DNA of 39,691 nt from Chrysomallon squamiferum (taxonomy: Eukaryota > Mollusca > Gastropoda > Neomphalida > Peltospiridae), in the NCBI GenBank assembly GCA_012295275.1, contig CM022667.1:6072994-6112684 (forward strand). Direction: 5' to 3'. The notes below the pieces were generated by a model, which ran no database searches, was not told the DNA's origin, and saw nothing but the letters and a program-made list of their open reading frames with translations. The position numbers and the translations under genes were made by a program. Positions 22,401 to 39,691 of this stretch are shown here, one piece after another (positions within the stretch are counted from its first letter, which is position 1; each line of letters begins with the position of its first letter).

Positions 22401-25400
22401 TACGATAGCTAAAAAATTAAAACAATAATTAAGTAATTAATAAATAATAATAATAATAATAATAATAATAGTAATAATAATAAATAACATTAAAATAATT
22501 ATAAATAAAAAATGTCTTTCTTCCTTGTCCGTTTGATTGAAACTGTACAAAGAAATGTTCATTGTTCAAAAATATGTACAATATAAATAACCAGTTATAT
22601 GTACATTAACACTGCAGAAAGAAATAATGTTGACATTACACAGATGTATGTACATCAACATTGTATAAAGATATTTTCATTATAAAGTAAGCAATGTATT
22701 GGTCATTTCTCTTCAAAGCAAACAAAAATAACACATCAAAACAGTACATGACAGTCTATGATTTTCAATTTTAATAAGGATAATAAAAATAAACATAATA
22801 AAGAAATCTTAAAACAAATTACATTAATAAAAAAGTGTGATTCTTTCAGTATATTACAATTAAACTAAATTTGTGCTGCCAGTCAGATACACTAAATTTA
22901 ATTGTTATATTTATCATTCACTGTTTCAGGGAATATAGTTAAAGTTTAAATTTGTTTATGAACAGATTTTATTTACTTACTATAATTAACATCTTTGTTA
23001 TAAAAATATAATTATTTACTTACTGCTCATTTCTAATCTCAGTGTGTTACTGGACATTCTATCAGTATTCAGTTTACAAAACCAGTCTGCGACATCCTGA
23101 TCTGAAACTTTGTTAATTGTCAGAGAATAATTCTTAGTGGTTGATAGTCTGCTGTTTGTCCCATCTCCACACTCTACAGAATAACTCTGACTGTCAGCTG
23201 GAGGATTAAATACAGAACACTGATCTAATTTCTGTTTGAGTGAAGCAAAACTCCCACTGCCACCATCTTTATAAAATAGTATTAAGTCATCAAGATTCTC
23301 AGCACCTGACACTGTACAAGTCAAAGTAAACTGTTTGTCTTTGACTAAATGAGATGAAGATCCAGACAAAGTCAGTGAAACACAATCTGTAAAATAAAAG
23401 ATAAATTTGTTTCTTTTCAGTATATTTTTGTTCCTTTGTTTGTCAGTTTTTTTTTTACTTAATTTTTATTTAATTTTTAATTCTAAGGATTCTTATTAAC
23501 ATTTTACTGCCTTTCATTTTGTTTCACTAAATACATATTTTCTTTCATGATAATATTATTTTTATTTGTAAGTGAAAATGTCATTGTTAAATAGCACATT
23601 CTGGTTGCTCTTAATAATTTTCCTTGAACATACAAAGATAAAAATTGATAAGAGATTTAGAATTTGTATTTTTCTAATATAAAGTCATTTTCTAAATAAC
23701 ATTTCTTTTTTTTTTATCAGAATGAAAAGACGTGTATGAAACTTAAGACTTTATTTTTAATGTTGCATTTCACTGAACCAAATCAGAGACACAGATTACA
23801 AGTACAAAGTGAAATGATCAGAAACTAGAAAACTTAAGTTGATGTTACTGACTAATGTAAATGAATTTTAAAAGCAGATCTTTACAATTTATGTTTTAAT
23901 GGGCACTGGTATTTAGTGGGAATAACCCAGTGGGGGTTGTCCCCCTTCATACAAATTATTTCCTTAAACAAAATCCTGTTGAAAAAAACAACAGCAAAAA
24001 AAAAAAAGTAAACAAATAAAATCAAACAAAATAAAATAATGTTAACAATAATAATAATAATAAAGTAACCCTGGTTCGATATCTAAAATAACCAGATTTC
24101 TAGAATCACAGCTGTCACATTTGGAAGACAGATTTCAGTGAGATTTGCCAGAGTTCAGTTTGTGCACATTTTGTTTTATTTTGTTTCTTCCTCTTCACCT
24201 TTGCAGTTTGCTTTAAATATTTTTTTAAGAACTTTAATAGCAGTAACATTGAAAATTTTGGTGAAAGGGGTTTCAGATTTGTATTTCCTTCTGTGTTAAA
24301 TTATTAATTACATTTTTTATTAAAACAATCATTTTTCTATGAATTTAAAACATAATTAGTTTTATCAAATGGAACACATATACTTTTGAAAACAAAAAAC
24401 CCTATTAACATATCACACTCTAAATTTAGATTTTTTTGTAAACAAGTCTGAGACAATTATTTTTTAATTTTATGTAAAAGATAAACTGAACATAACAGGA
24501 TACAGTGACACTGAAACTCATATGTAACTAATTTCTACAGTGTCCTCTCATTTGTCACACATCTGATAACAACACATCTCATGGCTGAGTGAACTGCTGA
24601 CTGTATTGTCTCTACCTAGTACGGAATAATGGACTCATCTTCCTGTAGGTTATAGAGTCAGCTTAGGGAATAATTAAACAAACCCCTACTAACAACTGAA
24701 CACAAACACTGAACAGATATTATGTTAACATCCATAACATTACACATTCAGACACAACACAAAGCTAATATGAATGATACATGGAGCTCTAGGGCATATA
24801 TTAGAGTGTTAGAGTACATATCAGTTTATACATGTGTGCAGCGAAGTTAAATTATAGTGGTTTGATTACTTAGTCACTAAGCTGTCTAGGGGAGACAATC
24901 CTTTCTAATGCCTGTGAATATATTTATCCCTAGACTATACACATTGATAATCAAACAACAATTAAACTTTTATCTAAACTGTGCAATATCTTTAAAACCT
25001 TCTCTTTAAATAATATTTTTAGACAATTAAGATGAAATAATAAGTAAAATATGTTTTGGTATTAATTATTAATTCTAATAGAATATCAAAATGGCTTATA
25101 TTTTTTGTAAAGATTTTATCAGTAAAAATAAATAAATTATCAATGATGATAGACATAAAATTAAATATTTATTTGTTTTTCATGTTATTTTAGTCTTAAA
25201 ATAATAATAATAATAATAATAATCAAATCAAAAATTAAAATGTAAAAAGTGTATCAAATCTTTTATAAATATCAGAAGTTTGTACTAATAAATAATTCTT
25301 TTCTGCAATTTGAATATTTTAAAAATTACTACATAACAATTAATTATTTAATAACAGATAAAATGTTTTTAGCTAAATTATTTTCACAGGCAGAAGTATT

Positions 25401-25924
25401 AAATGTAATTATGTATTCATAATTTAAATGTGACCAAAATTATGCCTGGTTACTAACAGATGTTGCTGAATCCTACAAAACTCATATTTATCTCAAAATT
25501 AATAAAATGTATCGAAAACTGTAATCAGAGAGGAATATGTCAGAGGATGTTACAGATCAAATCAGATTTTAATTCTTACTTTTCAGAGGAATATCTTTAA
25601 ACCTGAAATAATTATAGAACATTTAATTAATAGTGTTAATCTTATTATTATTATTATTTTAATATTAAATTAATTTTCAATTTCACATGTTCTACTTTAA
25701 TTCCATACTTCAAAAAAATAATTATAAAACAATAAATAAATAAATTAAGGAAAACGAGGTAGCTACTGTGAATGAGAATAAAAGTAAAATAATTTTCACA
25801 GCTGACAAGCAATCGAGACTGAGAGTCAAGAAGTTTTAACAGTTTCTGTAAATTTACCTGAATACGTGACACTGTTCAAGACGAACACCATAAAAATCAG
25901 TTTCTTATCAACCGTCGAAAACAT
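12140..25924 (-). CDS. Receptor B: mosaic, damaged Ig receptor with ITAM tail (spliced)
   Basis: Exons on the minus strand: 25924-25858, 23386-23024, 19019-18762, 17299-17021, [16211-15908 frameshifted], 15690-15550, 14208-14175, 13226-13168, 12249-12140. With the frameshifted D5 skipped, the rest joins in frame: 1311 bp, 436 aa. Map: signal peptide 1-22, a D1 unlike that of A or C 23-143, D3 144-229, D4 230-322, TM exon 323-369, tail 370-436 with YDDL 393-396 and an ITAM at 412-426 (YSSL-x7-YSVL). D2 is a pseudo-exon, FN3 is absent, and the TM exon is unrelated to that of A and C. If D5 is included, a stop arises at 16095-16093, giving a soluble product of about 361 aa. It may be a pseudogene, a soluble form, or a short receptor made by D5 skipping. 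Confidence 0.6.
12250..13167 (-). other. Receptor B intron between tail exons, enlarged by an unidentified insertion
   Basis: The intron is about 918 bp here against about 577 and 547 bp in A and C. The extra sequence, roughly 12660-13110, has a more mixed base composition (for example ATGGCGTCGCCC near 12677) and no family homology. I infer an insertion, possibly a short mobile element, but see no terminal repeats or coding sequence. Confidence 0.4.
13168..13226 (-). CDS. Receptor B tail exon 2: YDDL motif
   Basis: 59 bp, TTTCAG|ACAG to G|GTAAGT (a perfect donor). It encodes QFNTTVQELHIYDDLQRNQ. The residue two before the Tyr is His, so this copy loses the ITIM-like SLYDDL of A and C but keeps YxxL. 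Confidence 0.82.
13285..13315. repeat. (CA)n microsatellite
   Basis: CA dinucleotide run in the intron just upstream (in gene direction) of tail exon 2 of receptor B; a second CA run lies at about 13450-13496. Confidence 0.93.
13722..13800. repeat. (AAT)n/(AAAT)n microsatellite
   Basis: About eleven AAT units pass into AAAT units in an intron of receptor B. Similar AAAT-rich runs occur at 14500-14560 and 15376-15410. Confidence 0.92.
14175..14208 (-). CDS. Receptor B tail exon 1 (34 bp)
   Basis: 34 bp micro-exon, TTTTAG|AA ... AG|GTAATT, encoding EKAKADHIYAHR with one tyrosine. Same length and phases as in A and C. It accepts the phase 1 end of the replaced TM exon, so the swap kept the frame. 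Confidence 0.75.
14595..14689 (-). pseudogene. Relic of the original transmembrane exon in receptor B
   Basis: About 95 bp against 120 bp for the TM exon of A and C, at the expected place between the ectodomain and tail exons. One frame still reads ILQKRIGIHVITMAVV then LLIAGVSLVVYLIKK, a hydrophobic helix with a basic end, followed by G|GTGAAT. The length and entry phase no longer fit the neighbours. I infer a decayed exon superseded by the TM exon at 15550-15690. Confidence 0.5.
15096..15284 (-). pseudogene. Possible decayed Ig module, receptor B
   Basis: A 62-codon open stretch reads NKFASK, EEILTEGNNVEVQTLFEIF and later NTFIICRISL. This faintly recalls D5 (NKFAAVEGGNVTLHISV, PTFTWYKL). 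No convincing acceptor and donor in phase 1 frame it. It could be a remnant of a D5-like or FN3 exon, or chance. Confidence 0.22.
15550..15690 (-). CDS. Receptor B transmembrane exon (different from A and C)
   Basis: 141 bp, phase 1-1 (CTGTTAG|CAG ... TGCG|GTATGC). Residues: AEKDPGSSK, then a helix IVAVSGGVAAGVVVL and VIVVVVLLVLFL, then a strong stop-transfer RRRK and QNTSSSC. It lacks the GIGIGIG zipper and the acidic helix residue of receptor A. It sits about 0.2 kb after D5, with the old TM relic downstream. The origin is likely another receptor gene, by recombination. Confidence 0.78.
15908..16211 (-). pseudogene. Receptor B Ig domain D5 exon with 2-bp frameshift
   Basis: The exon is 304 bp where A and C have 306. 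Both splice sites are intact (TTCCAG|GTTC, GAAG|GTAAAA). A CT pair is missing in the B-strand region: AATGCAACTACACATG against AATGTAACTCTACACATT in C. Reading from D4, the frame runs into TAA at 16095-16093, the 40th codon of the exon. The second half stays open in the other frame (SVIANPVPTFTWYKL). Skipping it restores the frame because the exon is phase 1-1. A sequencing error is the alternative. Confidence 0.75.
16351..16400. repeat. (AT)n microsatellite
   Basis: About 25 AT units in the D4-D5 intron of receptor B, followed by A-rich AAAT units to about 16465. Confidence 0.95.
17021..17299 (-). CDS. Receptor B Ig domain D4 exon
   Basis: 279 bp, phase 1-1 (TTGCAG|ATGAG ... ACAT|GTATGT). 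It is the same domain as in A and C with a few changes, such as KFYVSQR for KSDVSQS near the end. It is open throughout and preserves Cys-Trp-Cys (LRCEVDS, VEYSW, FYTCEAG). Confidence 0.85.
17849..17910. repeat. (TATG)n microsatellite
   Basis: Tetranucleotide GTAT/TATG run, about 14 units, in the D3-D4 intron of receptor B. The same motif recurs at 18537-18575, 19409-19491 (as ATAC) and 34478-34581. Confidence 0.95.
18000..18060 (-). pseudogene. Fragment of a second D4 exon in receptor B
   Basis: About 60 bp matching the 5' end of D4, including the acceptor side (CTGTAAC on the plus strand, read as TTACAG|AT). Minus-strand bases such as TGCAAAGATAACAGTCGATGA align with TACAAAGATAACAGTTGATGA of the intact exon. 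A 2-bp loss breaks the frame and homology stops near 18000. It is a truncated duplicate located between the intact D3 and D4 exons. Confidence 0.6.
18762..19019 (-). CDS. Receptor B Ig domain D3 exon
   Basis: 258 bp, phase 1-1 (TGTCAG|TTGG ... CAGT|GTAAGT). It encodes GPENVKLNRSSPVQIVEG, VWCEADCDEVCTYKW with the C-x3-C-x3-C pattern, and AGVCVCIVTNV. Strand F has Cys in place of Tyr (VCVCIV), an extra cysteine. It corresponds to D3 of A and C but is much more diverged than D4 is. Confidence 0.8.
19409..19491. repeat. (ATAC)n microsatellite abutting the gap
   Basis: ATAC/ATAT units run directly into the block of N, so the array was probably what stopped the assembly. Confidence 0.93.
19492..19691. 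other. Assembly gap (200 N)
   Basis: Exactly 200 N, a round number typical of a gap of unknown size. It separates the intact D3 exon of receptor B (right boundary 19019) from the dead D3 copy at 19916-20172, so the two copies could be an assembly artefact or flank further unseen exons. Confidence 0.98.
19916..20172 (-). pseudogene. Dead duplicate of the D3 exon in receptor B
   Basis: It aligns over its full length with 18762-19019, and the flanks match too (19740-19915 with 18590-18760). The acceptor is fine (TTTTCAG|TTGG) but there is a 1-bp insertion after TCTTACAA, further indels around the E-F strands, and the donor GTAAGT is changed to GGGTGA. It is not translatable as an Ig domain. This shows a local tandem duplication of about 1.1 kb or more. 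Confidence 0.8.
20908..21162 (-). pseudogene. Dead D2 exon of receptor B with intact splice sites
   Basis: 255 bp against 261 bp for D2 of A and C. The start GGPDSV is followed at once by TAG, and frameshifts occur later. SCVAVCKPPCLFSWSLNN still shows the Ig B-C region. Acceptor (TTCTTAG|GTGG) and donor (CACT|GTGAGT) both look usable. If spliced in after D1, translation would stop six codons later, giving a secreted single-domain protein of about 149 aa. Confidence 0.75.
21163..23023 (-). other. Receptor B intron between D1 and the dead D2
   Basis: No family homology, no long open frame, and AT-rich throughout. An (AAT)n microsatellite lies at about 22444-22490. The stretch around 21790-22010 has slightly higher GC and a 64-codon plus-strand frame without recognisable features. 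Confidence 0.5.
23024..23386 (-). CDS. Receptor B membrane-distal Ig domain D1 exon
   Basis: 363 bp, phase 1-1 (TTTACAG|AT ... AGCA|GTAAGT), 121 codons. V-like features: DCVSLTLSGSSSHLV, strand B FTLTCTVSG, ILFYKDGG, an E strand NYSLTINKVSDQD and strand F VADWFCKLN. Two further cysteines (DQCSV, SVECGD) may form a second bridge. It is not alignable with D1 of A or C beyond the general Ig pattern, so this receptor has a different tip on a related stalk. Confidence 0.82.
23387..25857 (-). other. First intron of receptor B
   Basis: About 2.5 kb without recognised exons or mobile-element coding sequence. Contains small (AAT)n runs near 24045 and 25200. The region about 24540-24900 is slightly richer in GC but unidentified. 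Confidence 0.45.
25858..25924 (-). CDS. Receptor B signal-peptide exon
   Basis: 67 bp: MFSTVDKKLIFMVFV then LNSVTYS plus one base, followed by G|GTAAAT. A charged N region (DKK) precedes a hydrophobic core and small residues near the likely cleavage site. An in-frame TAA stands six bases before the ATG, and A is at -3, so the start is well supported. It is unrelated in sequence to the signal peptides of A and C. Confidence 0.75.
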
Positions 25925-28376
25925 AGTTTATTAATTATAAATACTGACAAAGTTTTAAATTAAAAATCTCCTTCTCACAACAACAAACGATGTTTTTTGC
26001 TGGCAGTTCACTTCCTGGTTTGTTTTTGTCAAAATGCATACATCTCTCCGGATTTAGTTAACGCAGTAACATCCGATTTTTCATCTGAAGTTTCTGAATT
26101 ATGGTGAATAAATAGCTTGTGAGTCCTTGCTTTTTGTAACAGTTACATGTGATCTTTTGATACCAGAGACTAATTCAACGCGAACTGCCACTGTTTACAT
26201 TACTGAATATGAAATCTAAAGTATTATCTGCACTGTGTGTAGTAGTACAAAGGCTTATGGCCCTTGAAGTGTATAAACTTGCACAGTTATTAGCGCTAAG
26301 AATTTGTTTCACTTATTGTGACTATTACAAAGTCGAACGCAACATGATTGTTTACCCTTACTTATTTATGTATTATTTCCATTTTATTTATTTATATATA
26401 TATATATATATTCTTACTTTATTTTTCTTACTCGTAATGTAACTTACTTTATAAAAGTGAGCAGTAAAGTATGCTCTTCTTTTTAGCCATACCAGGAATG
26501 TATAATTAAATTAAAACACAAGACAACTTTTAAACATTTTGATTAATTACTAAGTGAACCTGTTGGAAATCAGTAGTGATATGAGACAATTGGTTATTCT
26601 TCTTTTTACTTACTTTTAAAAGTTAATAATTTATTAGTTACTGAACACGAGTGTTATTTCTGGTATAACTGGTCGGTCTTTGTTCAGATTAATGTTTGTA
26701 AACAGCTTAGTAAACATCACAGCACCTGAAATGTTACTTTGACATATTATGTAGAAATTGTTATAAAATAAAAACACTTATAACATAGACATATATATTT
26801 AAAGGAGAAATGATTTAATTTGAATATATTATGTTTTTTTTTTTTTTTTTTTTTTTTAGCACTCATATAATCTTAGTAGCTCACTTTTCTTCTTTTTTTT
26901 TTCTCTTTTCTCAGCGACTGTTAGGAGATTTCACAATTTATGTGATGAGGGGGATTGGATAGAAAAGAAATTAACAAACTGACGGAGAACAAAACTTTTA
27001 TTTGGCTACAATCACTTTATACAAATCAAAAAACTAAAACTGCACAGTATTGGTTATAAAGCAAGTAATCAGTTTTCTCTGTTTTAGAATTCATAATTAT
27101 TTTTATTTGGTAATCTTTATAAAATTATTGTTATACCAATTATTCTTACTGTTATTATTATTTCGTATTTTTCTTGTTGTTTGTTTAGGTTTCGTTTAAT
27201 ATTAATATTAATCCATGAGCTAGACAATTGAAGCTGAATACCAAACTGGTGAACAGATCCAATGAAAATGTTTTGTTAGTGCAAATATCCGACATTAGCT
27301 GACATTTTTGACTGGTAGCGTTGTGACGTTTTTCCTACCTTCTTAGTAAATACGAATTTAAAAAATCAGAGTAATAGAATTTATTTATTTTTTTGTGATA
27401 AAATTTTAGCTATCTCTGAAATAAAAAATAAAATGAAATGAATGAAAAGAAAAAAAAAAAGAAAAGGGTACAAAATAAAGAAAAGAAAAAAAAGTCAGAG
27501 TAAATGATTTCGGTAAACTAATTCAGTATAGATAAATGATTTCAACATATTTTATCTACCAGTGTGTTGTTTCAGGTATTTATTCTGTAAATGAAGTCTG
27601 GCGTTTATATATTAAACTAAACAAGGTTTTTACCCTCATATATATATATATATTAATTCTTCATTTCTTGTTTTCATCATCATCAGTATTTTTTTCTTGA
27701 AATAAATTATGGTAATTTAAAAAGAAAAGTATATATATATGTTCTTTTAATCAGAAGAAAAACTTTTATGAAAATATACCAGAATAAACTGAAATTTAGA
27801 TAAAAAAGCAATTAATGTTAAAACTGAATCACAGTGAAACACTCTGTGTATATGCATGAAAAGGAGTGATTATTCAACAAATAAATAAGCAAATAAAAAT
27901 AATCATCGAATGTTATGAAAACAAAAAAACAAAGAGTACGTTTGTTAGAGGAAATAGTTCTCTTTATTACTGTATACGGTGCATGCTCCTTTGAACAAAA
28001 CTGCATGTTCACTTAGCCAGGAGAAGATGGCAATTTTCAGCTGATTTAGGCTTTTCAAAATTGTAGAAGAAGAAAAAAGGAAGACAAAATGTCAATTATT
28101 ATAACAGTACCCTGATTTAAACAAGATATATTAAAACTGAATTGAAATGGAAAGGACATAAACACCTTACCTGTCAGTATTTAGTGATTTTATAAAAGAA
28201 AGTTCATGTACTTATACAACCTTATTTAACAAAATAAATAAATAAAAAAGTGACATATAAGCTAATCTGAACAAAAAAAACTTAAAATAAAAAATGCAAT
28301 TAATAAATAAATAAGTAAAATAAAATAATAGTAAAATAAACAAAAAATGAACAACACAAAAGAGATATATCTAGTT
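25925..28376. other. Intergenic between receptors B and C
   Basis: Holds the promoter side of B and the 3' flank of C. It is AT-rich, with a poly-T tract at about 26836-26858 and short (AT)n runs near 26395 and 27642. No receptor exon is found. An AATAAA on the minus strand near 27962 could end receptor C transcripts. The open frames here are short and unsupported. Confidence 0.45.
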
Positions 28377-38380
<10,004 letters not shown>

Positions 38381-39262
38381 TGTAACCTAAAAACAAACGT
38401 AGAAATAACTAAATAAATTCACGTATTAATATATTTATTTATTTACTTCATGCAAGCATAATTATGATTTAAAAAGATGACAGGGTTTATTCAAATATTT
38501 TCAATTCACTCAGTCTGACAGATTATAGAAATTATATATTATAAAATTATTATGTACTTGTTGGCTCAACGTTTTAACATTTATTCCTGTTATAATAATA
38601 TAAACGGAAATAATATCACAACATATCGAAATTTGATATTCTCACTAACTCGATTACAGTTATTATTATTATCATCATCATCATCAACAGCAGCAACATC
38701 GTCATTATTATTATCATTAAGATAATTTTCTGGCAAGAATGATACGAATTTTAACATTTTCTTTAATATCTTGCTTTAACCAATTTTATCGGCAAAAAAT
38801 TAATAATTTTATTCAAAGTCGAATTCATCATTTTTTTATTAAATACTCTAAGTTGATAGGTTCATACAAACATAAAGAAAGAAACAGTGCGTTATATGTG
38901 TGTGCGTGTGTGTGTGTGTGTGTGTGTGAGAATGTGTGTATGCACACAGACACACACGCACTCACACACACATCTTCTCAAAGGCTTCAAATACATTCAA
39001 GGGTTAAAGTACTGAGTAACAGTTTACACTCCCACGCTGTTTAAACAAGCACTTTCTAAAAATAGAACAGTGAATACCTGACATACATTACCTGTTAACT
39101 CGAAACACACTTTTAGCTTTTGTGTCAAACAAAAGAGATAAATTATAATTTCAAATAATTTATGATCTTTATAAAAAAAAAAATAATGATCATAATAATA
39201 TACTGATTATACAATGTACTGTGATATAATACATTAAAAAAGAAGAAGAAAAAAACACTTAC

Positions 39263-39280
39263 AGATATATTTATCTGCAT
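39263..39280 (-). promoter_or_regulatory. 5' exon of receptor C with in-frame upstream ATG
   Basis: Donor TCT|GTAAGTG at 39263; an ATG at 39280 would add MQINISVT before the main start after splicing to 38386. An in-frame TAG lies upstream, as in receptor A. The exon's 5' end and promoter cannot be located from sequence alone. Confidence 0.5.
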
Positions 39281-39691
39281 GAAGAAGAAATGTTCAGCAA
39301 GTAAATTAAACAACTAGGTCTCACCCGTTCAACTGTCGACCGCTTTACTGGTCTCCTTTCATTGATATTTTTTTTATATCTCTTTCACATTTACAAACAA
39401 CTTACACCAGTGGACTTAGTTTCGATAGATTACTAAACACTTATAAATAAAACTGATACGAATATCCTTGTTGACACACAACTCGTTCGTTCCGATTTCA
39501 AACTTAAATTATTGCCATCTGATCTTTAACAGATGATTAGTTTTAGCTCAATTCTGTCTAATTTGTAAAGTTAATTAGTCTTTAGAGATGTGTCAAACTG
39601 AACGAAGCAACCTGCACATATAAGATTATATCAACAGTGACACCTGCTGTGCTGCTATTTTATTTAGATCATCACAAACTAGTACATTTAT

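Overview
The window looks like animal nuclear DNA. It is very AT-rich, full of microsatellites, and its coding sequence sits in short exons of 34-363 bp with GT-AG introns. The Ig modules carry a C-x3-C-x3-C-x-x-x-W pattern and are joined to an FN3 module. I associate that combination with molluscan Ig-superfamily receptors, so I infer a mollusc, probably a gastropod because the introns are short. The species is not fixed by the sequence.

All supportable genes lie on the minus strand, head to tail, and are paralogues of one receptor family. From right to left they are receptor C (CDS 38380-28377, 11 exons, 698 aa), receptor B (25924-12140, a mosaic and damaged copy) and receptor A (8849-1663, 11 exons, 705 aa). 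The first coding exon of a fourth copy is cut by the left edge (78-18). The full plan is: signal peptide, membrane-distal V-like Ig domain (D1), Ig domains D2-D5, one FN3 domain, one transmembrane helix, and a tail encoded by three small exons. Every junction from the signal peptide through the TM exon is phase 1, so whole domains can be skipped or swapped in frame. I rebuilt the exons by hand from splice sites, and the summed lengths of all three models are divisible by three.

The tails carry YDDL followed by YSSL-x7-YSVL and then YEN. YSSL-x7-YSVL fits the classical ITAM definition (YxxL/I, 6-8 residues, YxxL/I). This predicts activating receptors that signal through tandem-SH2 (Syk/Shark-type) kinases. 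D1 differs strongly between A and C, while D4 and the promoter-proximal DNA are almost identical. That is the pattern expected of recognition receptors with a diversifying tip and a homogenised stalk and tail.

Receptor B has an unrelated signal peptide and D1, a different TM exon, no FN3, a dead D2 exon that keeps its splice sites, a dead second copy of D3, a fragment of D4, a relic of the old TM exon, and a 2-bp frameshift in D5. Receptor A has lost the AG of the D3 splice acceptor although the exon itself is open. C is the only fully intact copy in the window.

Intergenic and large intronic stretches hold mainly microsatellites, a 105-bp minisatellite derived from the start of D1, and possible transposon insertions that I could not identify. 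A run of 200 N marks an assembly gap at 19492-19691. I found no RNA genes or CRISPR arrays, and no recognisable transposase or reverse transcriptase.
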